Assembly (NCBI GenBank): GCA_934644775.1
Contig: CAKUDB010000007.1
Location: 1 to 64,000, forward strand
Length of the DNA stretch: 64,000 nucleotides
Source: an uncultured bacterium
Lineage (GTDB): Bacteria > Vulcanimicrobiota > Xenobia > Xenobiales > Xenobiaceae
Reading direction: 5' to 3'
Part shown: positions 1 through 8,264 of the stretch, piece by piece
Layout: the number at the start of each line of letters is the position of its first letter
Position numbering within the stretch: position 1 is the first letter of the stretch
Translations under genes and position numbers: made by a program
Notes under the pieces: model-generated
Database searches by the model: none
Seen by the model: only the letters and a program-made list of their open reading frames with translations
What the model was told of the DNA's origin: nothing

Positions 1-159
1 TTAACTATTCCTCTTCCTCCTCTCCCTCTCCAGCAGCAGTTTGCTGCCTTTGTGGAAAAGGTCGACAAATCAAAATTTATAGTTGGTAACAGGCTTGCTG
101 GACGCCTTTATCGTAATTTATTAACCAAATTGTCACTTAGTGAGGCTGATTATGACTAA
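1..159 (+). CDS. hsdS: Type I restriction specificity subunit HsdS, C-terminal end (partial)
   Basis: Frame 1 is open from the first base to the TAA at 157-159 and encodes about 52 residues. They begin with LTIPLPPLPLQQQFAAFVEK and continue into a Lys/Leu-rich helix. The pattern I-P-L-P-P-L-P-L-Q-x-x-F-A-x-x-V-E-K-V-D is the conserved end of a target recognition domain running into the dimerisation helix of HsdS, which gives a type I restriction-modification complex its DNA specificity. The 5' part lies outside the window. The stop codon overlaps the likely hsdR start by 8 bases (ATGACTAA), so the two genes are probably translationally coupled. The gene order S then R follows; hsdM is presumably further upstream. 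The family call rests on the C-terminal motif alone. Confidence 0.8.
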   Translation, partial: LTIPLPPLPLQQQFAAFVEKVDKSKFIVGNRLAGRLYRNLLTKLSLSEADYD

Positions 160-3100
160 TTTTGACTTTTTACAAACTGAGCCGACCTTCGAATGTTTCG
201 CCGAAGCGGCTATTTGTGCGGAAAAAGTAATTACTGTTGATCCTAATGCTTGCGCCATCAACTGCCGTATAGCTATGGAGCGAGCCATTAAGTGGCTTTA
301 CAGCGTCGAAAAAGACTTAGCTAAACCTTACCAAGACGACTTATACAGCCTCCTCAGCAGCGAAGAATTTCGCAAAATTATCAGCCCAGAGCTCTACAAA
401 CGCTTAGATTATATCCGCCGCTTAGGCAATATTGCGGCCCACGACAATAGAAAAAGAGTACGTCGCGAAGAGGCTATGCTTTGCTTAGAAAACCTCTTCG
501 TTTTTGTCGATTTTATCGCCTATTGCTATAGTTCAAACTATACAGAGCGCAAGTTTGATCCTTCGCTTATTAGTAAATCAGAAGCTAGCTTAGCTTTAGC
601 TTCTCAGCTGCCTAATGTCGATCTTGAAGCACTTCTCCAAGAAAATGAACAGCTACGCCAAAAGTTAAGCGAGCACAGCCAAAAGCAGCGCCCCCATTAT
701 CAAGACGTCCCTCTAGAAAAATCGGAATACGAAACTCGCAAGCTATATATAGACGTTATGCTCACTGAAGCTGGCTGGGTTGAAAATAGCAACTGGCTTA
801 ACGAAGTTCCCATCGATAATATGCCCACTAAATCGGGTCAAGGTCGCGCCGACTATGTATTATACGGCCAAGACGGCAAACCGTTAGCTATTATTGAAGC
901 CAAAAGGAGTTGCTCCGATCCTACGCAAGGTCGTCAGCAAGCTAAACTTTACGCCGACAGCTTAGAGAAAAAGTATGGTCGCCGCCCAGTTATCTTTTTA
1001 ACTAACGGTTTTGACACTAAAATTATCGACGGCCAATATCCCGAACGTAAAGTAGCTACTTTCTATTCTCAAAGCGATTTAGAAAAACTCTTCAACTTAC
1101 GTTCCAATCGCCAAAGTTTAGTCCAAGCCAAAGTTGATCCTAAAATTGCTGGCCGCTATTACCAAAAAGCTGCCATCAAGGCTATTTGCTCTGCTTTTGA
1201 GCAAAAAAGTCGGCGCAAAGCTCTTTTAGTTATGGCTACTGGAAGTGGCAAAACGCGTACTATTATAGCTTTAAGCGATATTCTAACCAAATACGGTTGG
1301 GCCAAGAATATTCTCTTTTTAGCTGATCGCAATGCTTTAGTTACTCAAGCTAAACGCAATTTTACCAATTTACTGCCTAACTTAAACACCACAAACTTAT
1401 GCGAAGAAAAAGACTACAGCGCTCGCTGCATTTGTTCAACTTATCAAACTATAAATAATCTCATTGATAAAGCCGAAAGCCAAGAAGGCCAAAAAGTTTT
1501 CACTTGCGGCCACTTCGATTTAATTATTTGTGACGAAGCCCATCGCTCCATCTACAATAAATATAAAGATATTATCGAATATTTCGATGCTCCTATCGTA
1601 GGTTTAACCGCTACTCCCAAGCAAGATATAGATCGCAATACCTATGAACTTTTTGAGTTGGAAGACGGTGTGCCCACCTACGCTTACGAATTGGAACAAG
1701 CGGTTAAGGATGGCTTTTTGGTCGATTACAAAAGTATTGAAACTAAGCTTAAGTTTATGAATGAAGGCATTCACTATGATGAACTAAGTGAAAGAGACCA
1801 AGAAGAATATGAAGAAAAATTTAAAGACGAAAATGACGATATTCCCGCTTATATAGGCTCTTCAGCTCTAAATAAAACTGTCTTTAACAGAGATACTATC
1901 GTTAAAGTTTTAGATAAACTTATGAGCGATGGCTTAAAAGTCGATTATGGCAACAGAATTGGCAAGACGATTATTTTTGCTCTAAATCATCGCCATGCAG
2001 AAGCTATTAGTAAAATTTTTGCTGAACAATATCCTCAATTTAAGAATTTTGCTCAAGTAATCGATAACCAGACGACTTCATATTCTCAGACACTTATCGA
2101 CGATTTTTCCGACCCTAATAAATTGCCGCAAATTGCTATTTCCGTAGATATGCTGGATACAGGCATTGATATTCCAGAAGTATTGAATTTGGTCTTTTTC
2201 AAAAAAGTTTTGAGCCCTTGCAAATTTTGGCAAATGATTGGCCGAGGCACTCGTCTCTGTCCCAAGTTAATTGACGGTCAAGACAAAAAACATTTTCGCA
2301 TTTTTGATTGGTATAATAATTTTGAATATTTTCGCACTAACCCTCACGGCCAAGCGGTCACTGCGGCCCCTTCACTTTCGGCAGCTCTTTTTGGTTTGCA
2401 ATTTGAAATTATTCATAGCCTTCAGGATCTAAAATATCAAACTGAAAATCTCACTAGTTTGCGCAAGCAATTAGTCAGAGAAATGGTAGCTAAAGTACAG
2501 CAACTCAATAAAGATAATTTTGCCGTGCGTCAACATCTAAAAATAGTCGAGCGCTATTTTAAAGAAGAAAATTACCAAACCATAGAATTTAAAGATATAA
2601 AAAACGTTAAAGAAGAGCTGGCTCCACTTATTACCGGCGATGGCACAGAAGATATTAAAGCTTTGCGTTTTGATGCTCTGCTTTATGGTTTGGAATTGCA
2701 AGCTTTAGAAGGCAAGACCAGCCGCAAGCGCAAGAAAGATTTACAAAACAAAGCCGAAAGCTTAGCCTGTTTTAGCAATATTCCCGATATTCTTAAACGC
2801 GCTGACACTATTAACAAAATTACCCAAACAGACTTTCTCAATCAAGCTGGAGCTGCCGACTTCGAGCAAGTACGCGTAGAGCTGCGCGATTTACTTAAGT
2901 TTTTACCCAATCAAAAAGTAGAAACTTATGAAACGAATTTTACTGATGATGTTTTATCCGTTGAAGAAAACGAGGCCGATTTAGCTAGCGATATTTTGAA
3001 AAATTATAAAGCTAAAGTTGAATTTTACATTCAGCAGCATCAAAACAGCGGTGCTATTGCCAAATTGAAAAATAACATCCCACTTAACCAGAGCGACTGG

Positions 3101-3463
3101 CAAGAGCTAGAGCACACTCTTTGGAATGAATTAGGCAGTCGCGAAGATTATGAAGCTGAGTATGGCACCGAACCATTAGGTAAATTTGTGCGCAGTATAG
3201 TAGGTTTAGATATGCAAGCAGCCAAAGCCGCTTTTTCTCAATATTTGGATGAAGCCAATTTTAGTAGCGAACAAATCTATTTTGTAAATCAAATTGTAGA
3301 ATATATTGTCCAAAATGGCTTGCTGGAAGATCTGAAAATTTTACAAGAAACACCTTTTACCGATAGAGGCAGCGTTGGAGAATTATTCGGCGATAATAGA
3401 TCGGCCTGGACAAATATACGCTCAATTATTGAGCAAATAAATGCCAACGCTAAAGCCGCGTAA
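152..3463 (+). CDS. hsdR: Type I restriction endonuclease subunit R (HsdR)
   Basis: This is the motor and nuclease subunit of a type I restriction enzyme (about 1103 residues). Domains in order: an N-terminal helical DUF4145-like region (about residues 15-120), a short coiled coil, an HSDR_N nuclease domain whose D...ExK core is visible as ADYVLYG...AIIEAKR (about 230-255), then a superfamily 2 helicase. Helicase motifs seen are MATGSGKT (Walker A, about 365), CDEAH (motif II, about 465), GLTATPK (III), VDMLDTGIDIPE (V) and MIGRGTRLCP (VI). The last 300 residues match the place of the HsdR C-terminal domain. I start it at the ATG at 152, which overlaps the hsdS stop, rather than at the in-frame GTG at 140. 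A hairpin terminator follows. No frameshift or missing motif is seen, so the subunit looks intact. Confidence 0.95.
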   Translation: MTNFDFLQTEPTFECFAEAAICAEKVITVDPNACAINCRIAMERAIKWLYSVEKDLAKPYQDDLYSLLSSEEFRKIISPELYKRLDYIRRLGNIAAHDNRKRVRREEAMLCLENLFVFVDFIAYCYSSNYTERKFDPSLISKSEASLALASQLPNVDLEALLQENEQLRQKLSEHSQKQRPHYQDVPLEKSEYETRKLYIDVMLTEAGWVENSNWLNEVPIDNMPTKSGQGRADYVLYGQDGKPLAIIEAKRSCSDPTQGRQQAKLYADSLEKKYGRRPVIFLTNGFDTKIIDGQYPERKVATFYSQSDLEKLFNLRSNRQSLVQAKVDPKIAGRYYQKAAIKAICSAFEQKSRRKALLVMATGSGKTRTIIALSDILTKYGWAKNILFLADRNALVTQAKRNFTNLLPNLNTTNLCEEKDYSARCICSTYQTINNLIDKAESQEGQKVFTCGHFDLIICDEAHRSIYNKYKDIIEYFDAPIVGLTATPKQDIDRNTYELFELEDGVPTYAYELEQAVKDGFLVDYKSIETKLKFMNEGIHYDELSERDQEEYEEKFKDENDDIPAYIGSSALNKTVFNRDTIVKVLDKLMSDGLKVDYGNRIGKTIIFALNHRHAEAISKIFAEQYPQFKNFAQVIDNQTTSYSQTLIDDFSDPNKLPQIAISVDMLDTGIDIPEVLNLVFFKKVLSPCKFWQMIGRGTRLCPKLIDGQDKKHFRIFDWYNNFEYFRTNPHGQAVTAAPSLSAALFGLQFEIIHSLQDLKYQTENLTSLRKQLVREMVAKVQQLNKDNFAVRQHLKIVERYFKEENYQTIEFKDIKNVKEELAPLITGDGTEDIKALRFDALLYGLELQALEGKTSRKRKKDLQNKAESLACFSNIPDILKRADTINKITQTDFLNQAGAADFEQVRVELRDLLKFLPNQKVETYETNFTDDVLSVEENEADLASDILKNYKAKVEFYIQQHQNSGAIAKLKNNIPLNQSDWQELEHTLWNELGSREDYEAEYGTEPLGKFVRSIVGLDMQAAKAAFSQYLDEANFSSEQIYFVNQIVEYIVQNGLLEDLKILQETPFTDRGSVGELFGDNRSAWTNIRSIIEQINANAKAA

Positions 3464-3483
3464 CTACACATAAATAGACGTAA

Positions 3484-3523
3484 AAAAACGCTGCCGTTTT
3501 TAGTTGCGACAGCGTTTATTTTT
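3484..3523 (+). terminator. Rho-independent terminator after hsdR
   Basis: The arms AAACGCTG (3486-3493) and CAGCGTTT (3510-3517) are exact inverted repeats and are followed by ATTTTTG. It lies about 20 bases after the hsdR stop. Confidence 0.75.
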
Positions 3524-3548
3524 GCGCCTTACTTTGGCAAATTATAGC

Positions 3549-3866
3549 CTACAGTACCACCCAATAACCTCCACGAGCTGCGCCTTTTCTTGCCAGTAAA
3601 CCTGCCGCTTTTAATTTGCGAATATTCATTTCCACATTTCTCAACGATAAGCCAATTTTTTCACCAATTTCGTATGCGGAAACGGTTGGCTTATAGCGCA
3701 TTATTTCTAGAATTTTCTCTTGATTTTCAGTAATACTCGCTATACTTGCGCCGCTATTATCCCCATTATATCCAGTGTTTTCTCCGACCTTTTCTCCGAC
3801 CCTATCACCGATCTTTTCACCGATCCTATCACCGATCCGTTTATTCCTAATCGTGGCATAAAGCAT
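3549..3866 (-). CDS. Winged-helix protein, probable C-terminal remnant of a RecG/AlbA_2-like regulator
   Basis: A 105-residue frame opens with a run of near-repeats (IGDRIGEKIGDRVGEKVGEN) and then has a winged helix-turn-helix of the HTH_24 type, with ENQEKILEIM, VSAYEIGEKIGLSLRNVE and a closing GYWVVL. This arrangement is typical of the C-terminus of larger proteins annotated as RecG-like helicases or AlbA_2-domain transcription factors. Here the large N-terminal part is absent: in-frame stops lie a few codons upstream of the ATG. I therefore read it as a remnant or a stand-alone DNA-binding fragment. It is convergent with hsdR and divergent from the merC-like gene, whose promoter sits just upstream of its start, so it could also be a local repressor. 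No clear Shine-Dalgarno was seen. Confidence 0.5.
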   Translation of the reverse strand: MLYATIRNKRIGDRIGEKIGDRVGEKVGENTGYNGDNSGASIASITENQEKILEIMRYKPTVSAYEIGEKIGLSLRNVEMNIRKLKAAGLLARKGAARGGYWVVL

Positions 3867-3873
3867 CTCGCTC

Positions 3874-3905
3874 TTGACATTTTGCTAATGATAAATTACT
3901 ATCAT
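3874..3905 (+). promoter_or_regulatory. Sigma-70-like promoter with an operator-like inverted repeat
   Basis: TTGACA (3874-3879) is followed, after exactly 17 bases, by TACTAT (3897-3902). The inverted repeat ATGATA (3888-3893), six bases, TATCAT (3900-3905) overlaps the -10 element, a normal place for a repressor to bind. The half-sites resemble the Fur superfamily style (TGATA...TATCA), but assignment to a regulator is inference. The promoter points to the MerC-like gene. Confidence 0.6.
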
Positions 3906-3933
3906 CAAAGTAAAAATTAAACTGAATGTTTGT

Positions 3934-3960
3934 GAGTCCCCGGAGGGTGGACTCTTTTTT
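3934..3960 (+). terminator. Attenuator-like hairpin in the leader of the MerC-like gene
   Basis: GAGTCC (3934-3939) and GGACTC (3949-3954) pair around a 9-base loop and are followed by six T. The hairpin lies between the promoter at 3874-3902 and the start codon at 3973. A competing pairing, TCCCC (3937-3941) with GGGGA (3963-3967), would break the terminator, so the leader could switch. It may equally be a plain terminator for transcription from upstream. Confidence 0.5.
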
Positions 3961-3972
3961 GTGGGGAAAATT

Positions 3973-4416
3973 ATGACTGCCGTTTCTTCTACATGTCAAT
4001 GTCATAGCGCTGAAAATGCAGCTGCCAAGCCTGAAGGGCTGCGCGGGTTGGATTTATTGGGCGTGGTTTTATCTTCTGCTTGTCTAATTCACTGCACCCT
4101 TTTGCCGGCGGTGTTGGCCCTTTTGCCTTTGTTGGGCGATCGGTTCCATTTAGACGAGCGCTGGCACTTTTATATTACGGCTCTGATCGTTCCGGTAGCT
4201 TGCCTTGCTTTAGTTACTGGTTGGCTCAGACATAAGAAGAATTTGGTCATAGCTTTAGGTATTATCTCCTTGACGATGATCTTAGGGGCCCATCCTTTGC
4301 ATGGAGTAATCGGCCACTTGGGCTCAGAAATAGTGGGAGCTTTAGGCGGTTGTATATTGATTAGCGCCCACCTTTGCAACCATCGTTTTCTCCACAAACA
4401 CTCCCAAGAACAATAA
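3973..4416 (+). CDS. MerC-family small integral membrane protein
   Basis: The product is about 147 residues with a Cys/His-bearing N-terminus (STCQCHSAEN) and four predicted membrane segments. The first contains SSACLIHCTLLPAVLALL, the paired-cysteine pattern of MerC-domain proteins. MerC proteins carry Hg(II) across the inner membrane in mer operons, but many MerC-domain proteins outside mer operons have no known substrate. No merR, merA or merP is seen nearby, so mercury transport should not be assumed. I chose the ATG at 3973; a GTG at 3961 in frame would add four residues. The gene has its own promoter, operator-like repeat and leader hairpin, and a strong terminator follows, so it is a single-gene unit. 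The His-rich C-terminus (HLCNHRFLHKHSQEQ) could bind metal. Confidence 0.7.
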   Translation: MTAVSSTCQCHSAENAAAKPEGLRGLDLLGVVLSSACLIHCTLLPAVLALLPLLGDRFHLDERWHFYITALIVPVACLALVTGWLRHKKNLVIALGIISLTMILGAHPLHGVIGHLGSEIVGALGGCILISAHLCNHRFLHKHSQEQ

Positions 4417-4438
4417 AGTATAAAATGGACAATAAAAA

Positions 4439-4466
4439 GGGCCAGACATTTTTGTCTGGCTTTTTA
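4439..4466 (+). terminator. Rho-independent terminator after the MerC-like gene
   Basis: GCCAGAC (4441-4447) pairs with GTCTGGC (4454-4460) and is followed by TTTTT. Confidence 0.85.
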
Positions 4467-4541
4467 ACATTGTACAGGAAGTCAGAACCGAGGGGCAGAA
4501 GCCCCCTGCGTTCAAAATTGAAGTTTTAGTGGTGGGAATCT

Positions 4542-5543
4542 GTGATAAATTTTAGTCAAAAATTCGGCCAAGCGGCTTTTTTGGTAAGTTTAGGCTTGGC
4601 TCTCGCTCTCGTTCCGGCCGGAACTGCCCTAGCTAAGGATACAGCTGAAGAGATTCGCATCTCTTCTCCCCTATTCCAAATTGACGAGATTTGGCCGGAA
4701 AGAGAAATTACTCCCTCAATAGAGCCCCCCAGCGACAAAGTGTCAAGCACTCAACTGACGACGGTGCGCCGCTATGCTGAAACCCAAACTGTCCGGCCTA
4801 AGTCCGAAGAAGTGCCCTCCTTTTCTATGCCTGCCGTCCGCTCTTATGAAGATTTGCGCACCTCTTGGGGCTACGGAGCTAGAGAGAATAGTTACAATTC
4901 TTCCATATTTAGCGCAGTAAATAACGCTTGGCCTCACAAAAACGTAGTGCCCTTACATCCGCTGCTCATGAAATCCCTTTTGGCTTGTGAAAGCAGCTTC
5001 AATCCGGAAGCGGTCAGCTACACCGGGGCCGTGGGTATTGCCCAGCTAACTCCAGAGACAGCCCGCCGCTTCGGACTAGGCTGGTCGGCCAGTCGCGATC
5101 CCAACCAAGCTATTCCAGCCGGCGTCAAAGTGCTAGCCGAAAAAGCCAAAGTTATTATCGATCCAGGCAATTATCACAAAATGATGGGCCTCCCTCCCGA
5201 GCGTTGCCAATATGCCCAAAAAGTAGCCGCAGCTTATCAAAAATATGGCAATCCCACTACCGAGCAATATTGGTGCCTTATGTTAGCAGCCTACAATGGT
5301 GGCGGCGGCACCATCCTTCGCGCTATGGCTATAGCTTCAGATCGCGGCCTCGATCCACGCCAGTGGAGCAATTTAGTGGGCGAGATGGATAACCCACACA
5401 ATACGCCCCTTTATCTAGCTTGCCAAGATATTTTTAAAGGTGGCGCTTTAGGGAAATACCGCGAAGTAGCTCACTATCCAGGTAAAATTATTAAGCTGTA
5501 CAATAAATCGGTAGCCCCAGAGCAGATTGTCAGTATAAAATAG
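4542..5543 (+). CDS. Secreted lytic transglycosylase (SLT domain)
   Basis: The product (333 residues, GTG start) begins with a signal peptide (FGQAAFLVSLGLALALVPAGTALA), so it is exported. After a 120-residue linker of no recognised fold, a Goose-lysozyme-like SLT domain covers about residues 135-290: MKSLLACESSFNPEA with the catalytic Glu, YTGAVGIAQLTPETA, and LAAYNGGGG. These enzymes cut the MurNAc-GlcNAc bond of peptidoglycan and leave 1,6-anhydroMurNAc. They often make room for envelope machines such as secretion systems, though no such gene is adjacent. A GGGGC-AGAA-GCCCC hairpin lies in the leader (4492-4505) and a terminator follows. The GTG start gives the signal peptide its normal length. 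Confidence 0.88.
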   Translation: MINFSQKFGQAAFLVSLGLALALVPAGTALAKDTAEEIRISSPLFQIDEIWPEREITPSIEPPSDKVSSTQLTTVRRYAETQTVRPKSEEVPSFSMPAVRSYEDLRTSWGYGARENSYNSSIFSAVNNAWPHKNVVPLHPLLMKSLLACESSFNPEAVSYTGAVGIAQLTPETARRFGLGWSASRDPNQAIPAGVKVLAEKAKVIIDPGNYHKMMGLPPERCQYAQKVAAAYQKYGNPTTEQYWCLMLAAYNGGGGTILRAMAIASDRGLDPRQWSNLVGEMDNPHNTPLYLACQDIFKGGALGKYREVAHYPGKIIKLYNKSVAPEQIVSIK

Positions 5544-5570
5544 AAATTAAACTAAATATTAGTCCCATAA

Positions 5571-5610
5571 AGAATCTGACGCCCCAAAGGAAAGCCAGAT
5601 TCTTTTTTTT
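5571..5610 (+). terminator. Rho-independent terminator after the transglycosylase gene
   Basis: AGAATCTG (5571-5578) pairs with CAGATTCT (5596-5603), followed by a run of T to 5610. It separates the plus-strand gene from the convergent permease gene. Confidence 0.8.
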
Positions 5611-5615
5611 ATTCT

Positions 5616-6518
5616 TTAGCTCAATTCCCAACCGTCTTTCTTAAACAACAGATAATGGCTTAAAGAAGCGCAACTTATTATTAGGGCCAAAATCAGAGCT
5701 ATAGCTGAGGCGTAACCCATATCAAAATTTTCAAAAGCACTCATATAAATATAGTAAGAGGCCGTAATAGTCGAGTTTTGGGGGCCGCCGCCAGTAATAA
5801 TAAAAACTTCAGTAAATACTTTCAGAGCTGAAATAACTGAAAGTAAGCTACAAACAGCTATAGTGGGCTTAAGCAAAGGCACGATAATTTTAAGTAAGAT
5901 TTGGCCCAGCGAAGCCCCTTCCAAGGAAGCATACTCTTCCAACTCTTTGGGAATAGCTTGTAAACCAGCTAAATATAAAATAAGGTAATAGCCCAAACCT
6001 TGCCAAGCTGTCACCAACATGAGTGAAAAAATAGCCAAATTGGAATCGGTAAGCCAAGGTACAGGCTCAATTAAGCCAAAGCTGATCCAGCCTAAAGCTT
6101 GATTAAGTAGACCATCGCTACGCAAGATCCATTTCCAAGTAATACCTACAACCACGGCAGAAGTCACTACCGGCACATAAAGAACCGTTCTGGCCAAGCG
6201 CTCTTTGAGAGTTTCACCGCGCAGCAACCAAGCTAAAAGCAAAGAAACAGCTTGTAAAAAAGGTACCAAAAGCACATACAGAAGCGAATTTTTTAAAGCT
6301 ACTGCCAAGTAAGGATCGGCCGCCAAACGTTTGAAATTAGCTAAACCGACCCACCGAGGGCTCAGCAAATGGTCGGCACTGTCGTAGCGCAGCATATTAA
6401 AATCGAAAAAAGCCAAAGCGGCACCACATAAAATAGGATAAATGACAAATACTCCTAAAATTAGCAAGGCAGGAGCCAAGAAAAGCCAAGGGATTAAAGG
6501 ATTATGGCATTTACGCAT
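5616..6518 (-). CDS. ABC transporter permease, carbohydrate type (MalF/UgpA-like)
   Basis: The product has 300 residues and six membrane segments, beginning PWLFLAPALLILGVFVIYPI, a typical start of UgpA/MalF-like permeases of the CUT1 family. The cytoplasmic EAA loop that contacts the ATPase is present as EYASLEGASLGQILLKIIVP (about residues 190-210). It is the last gene of a minus-strand cluster that also holds a sugar-type binding protein. The second permease (MalG/UgpE-like) and the ATPase that such an importer needs are not in this window: the cluster ends here against the convergent transglycosylase gene. Either they lie elsewhere or the importer is incomplete. Substrate unknown; sugar, glycerol-phosphate or oligosaccharide are all possible. 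Confidence 0.88.
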   Translation of the reverse strand: MRKCHNPLIPWLFLAPALLILGVFVIYPILCGAALAFFDFNMLRYDSADHLLSPRWVGLANFKRLAADPYLAVALKNSLLYVLLVPFLQAVSLLLAWLLRGETLKERLARTVLYVPVVTSAVVVGITWKWILRSDGLLNQALGWISFGLIEPVPWLTDSNLAIFSLMLVTAWQGLGYYLILYLAGLQAIPKELEEYASLEGASLGQILLKIIVPLLKPTIAVCSLLSVISALKVFTEVFIITGGGPQNSTITASYYIYMSAFENFDMGYASAIALILALIISCASLSHYLLFKKDGWELS

Positions 6519-6540
6519 TTTTTACAGTGCCGCCATCTAG

Positions 6541-7836
6541 CTACTTAATTTGCGTCCACTCAGTGCCATTGTAATCGGACGCAGTATTGGGATTAAAGTT
6601 GCTACTATCAGTATTGATAACATCACCATTACTATTAGCCCAACCGTGATTGTAGCTATTAGAAGTAGTTACAGTTGAAGAACTATCGTAAGGGTTAGAG
6701 TGAGAACTTTCACCACGAATGGCCTCGCTCCAACCTTGACTAACCCTATCTTGAGAAGCAGAGCGCTGCTGATAACTGTCGCTAAGCATATCGCTAATAT
6801 CTTGCTGATTTTGACGCACCGCTTGTTGCTGACTCTGGAATTGGCTATTTTGCTGAGAGACAGTACCAGTAGTGACATTAGCTAAATATTGTTGCCATTG
6901 AGGATTAGGTATACCGCTGGCAATAATTTGCTTACCAAGTTTAATAACCGACTCGGCGTTACTTTTAGGATAGACATAAGAAGCTAAATTAAGTAGCCAT
7001 TCGGTATGATTGGTGGGGCCATAAGCAAAGCTCACCTCTTGCAAAATTACATCGACAGTAAGCATAGCCCCCCAAGGCTGGTTATTTTTCTGAAAATCGT
7101 ATTTAACTACCAGTTGTTTAGCTAAACAAGAACCACCCTGACTTTGAAGCTGAGTAGCAAATTGCTTAGTTGAAGCAGAAGGCGAGACTAAATCGGCAGA
7201 GACTAACTTAACCGGGCCGTTAAGATGAGCATATTTTTTTATATCGCCAATAAAAAGATCACCGTATTTTCTAGGGTTGTTAAGTAGTTCTGAGTTTCGG
7301 TTAGAACCATTGCGGGGGCAGGCCAGACCAGAGCTAAAACTTACCGCTGCCCCAGAATTAGGATCGCTAAATAAAGCTTCATAAATACACAAAGAATAAC
7401 CAAATTGGCCCCATTTTACCTGACTAGTAGCTTGCCAACCGCGTGGTACTTGTAAAGTAGCTACCGGCATACGGGCCTGTTGATCATAAATTTGGTATTG
7501 TCCAAAACCTCGCGGAGCCAATGAAGGTGGCTGACTCTTTTGATTAGCTAATGAGTTTTTACGAGACTTGCCCACATTATGGGATCGGGACGATTGATAG
7601 AAAGCTCGCTCTTCCTCTATAGCTTCACCATTCTCCTCATCTTCGTCGGCTTCATAGGCCTCTTCGTAGTCGTTTGCTTCGTCAAAATCTTCGGCTCTGT
7701 CAGCAGCTACTCGAGCCTTTTCCTTTTGGAAAGTAGCCAAATGGCTCTCAGACTTATCCTCTAAAGTGCAAGCACAAGTTAGTCCCATAAGCACAAAAGA
7801 CAAAGTTAAAGCCCATAATTTTGCGTTTTTATTCAT
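6541..7836 (-). CDS. Acidic lipoprotein of unknown function
   Basis: The 431-residue product starts with a lipoprotein signal peptide whose lipobox is LTCAC (Cys about residue 23). A strongly acidic stretch follows (about residues 45-80, many Glu and Asp), then a linker rich in Ser, Asn and Gln. A globular region covers about 110-290 (for example MPVATLQVPRGWQATSQV) and a long Gln/Ser/Asn-rich tail ends WTQIK. I do not recognise the family. The start ATG has GGGGG eight bases upstream. It lies between the MazG-like gene and the permease on the same strand, so it is probably co-transcribed with the transporter genes and could be an accessory envelope protein. No function can be assigned. Confidence 0.75.
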   Translation of the reverse strand: MNKNAKLWALTLSFVLMGLTCACTLEDKSESHLATFQKEKARVAADRAEDFDEANDYEEAYEADEDEENGEAIEEERAFYQSSRSHNVGKSRKNSLANQKSQPPSLAPRGFGQYQIYDQQARMPVATLQVPRGWQATSQVKWGQFGYSLCIYEALFSDPNSGAAVSFSSGLACPRNGSNRNSELLNNPRKYGDLFIGDIKKYAHLNGPVKLVSADLVSPSASTKQFATQLQSQGGSCLAKQLVVKYDFQKNNQPWGAMLTVDVILQEVSFAYGPTNHTEWLLNLASYVYPKSNAESVIKLGKQIIASGIPNPQWQQYLANVTTGTVSQQNSQFQSQQQAVRQNQQDISDMLSDSYQQRSASQDRVSQGWSEAIRGESSHSNPYDSSSTVTTSNSYNHGWANSNGDVINTDSSNFNPNTASDYNGTEWTQIK

Positions 7837-7883
7837 TGCCGATGCCCCCTTTAGCTAAATTCAAAAAAAAATTAAGTTATCGT

Positions 7884-8264
7884 TTAAAGTTCTGTATACT
7901 TAGCCTTCTTTCCCTTGGCTAATTCCACAGGATAATGAGCCTCATTTATTTTGGCCTTTTCCTGCATAGCCTGAGCTAAGTCTACCCCTAAGCAATCGGA
8001 AAGGGTCAATAAATAAGACAAGACGTCGGCCATTTCGTAGGCAAATTCTTTATTATGGCCACTTTTAACCGCTTCGATAATCTCTTCGCTACTTTTAAAA
8101 CGACATAACTCCAACACTTCGGAAGCTTCGATAGACATAGCTATAGCTAAATCTTTGGGATTATGGAATTGCTTCCAGTCGCGCTTATCGCGAAAAGCTA
8201 TAACTTGATCGCGCAGCTGGGCCACAGTGGTATTTTGATCGTTATATTCTTTTTTCTCAGTCAT
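7884..8264 (-). CDS. MazG-like nucleotide pyrophosphohydrolase (dCTPase-like)
   Basis: The product (126 residues) has the all-alpha NTP-PPase fold of the MazG/RS21-C6 group. Metal-binding acidic residues are visible in SIEASEVLELC (ExxE) and in EFAYEMADVLSYLLTL (ExxD). RDKRDWKQFHNPKDLA at the N-terminus is typical of the small dCTP pyrophosphatase-like branch, which hydrolyses non-canonical or excess dNTPs to dNMP and pyrophosphate. I place the start at the ATG at 8264, whose bases overlap the end of the binding-protein gene (ATGACTGA); an in-frame ATG at 8282 is upstream. The overlap implies coupling to a transporter gene, an unusual neighbour for a housekeeping enzyme. A second family member lies at 60923-61279. 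Confidence 0.85.
   Translation of the reverse strand: MTEKKEYNDQNTTVAQLRDQVIAFRDKRDWKQFHNPKDLAIAMSIEASEVLELCRFKSSEEIIEAVKSGHNKEFAYEMADVLSYLLTLSDCLGVDLAQAMQEKAKINEAHYPVELAKGKKAKYTEL

Noticed and set aside
3720..3920. 66-codon plus-strand frame opposite the winged-helix remnant
   Set aside because: Its repeat-like sequence mirrors the antisense IGDRIGEK repeats; it has no ribosome binding site.
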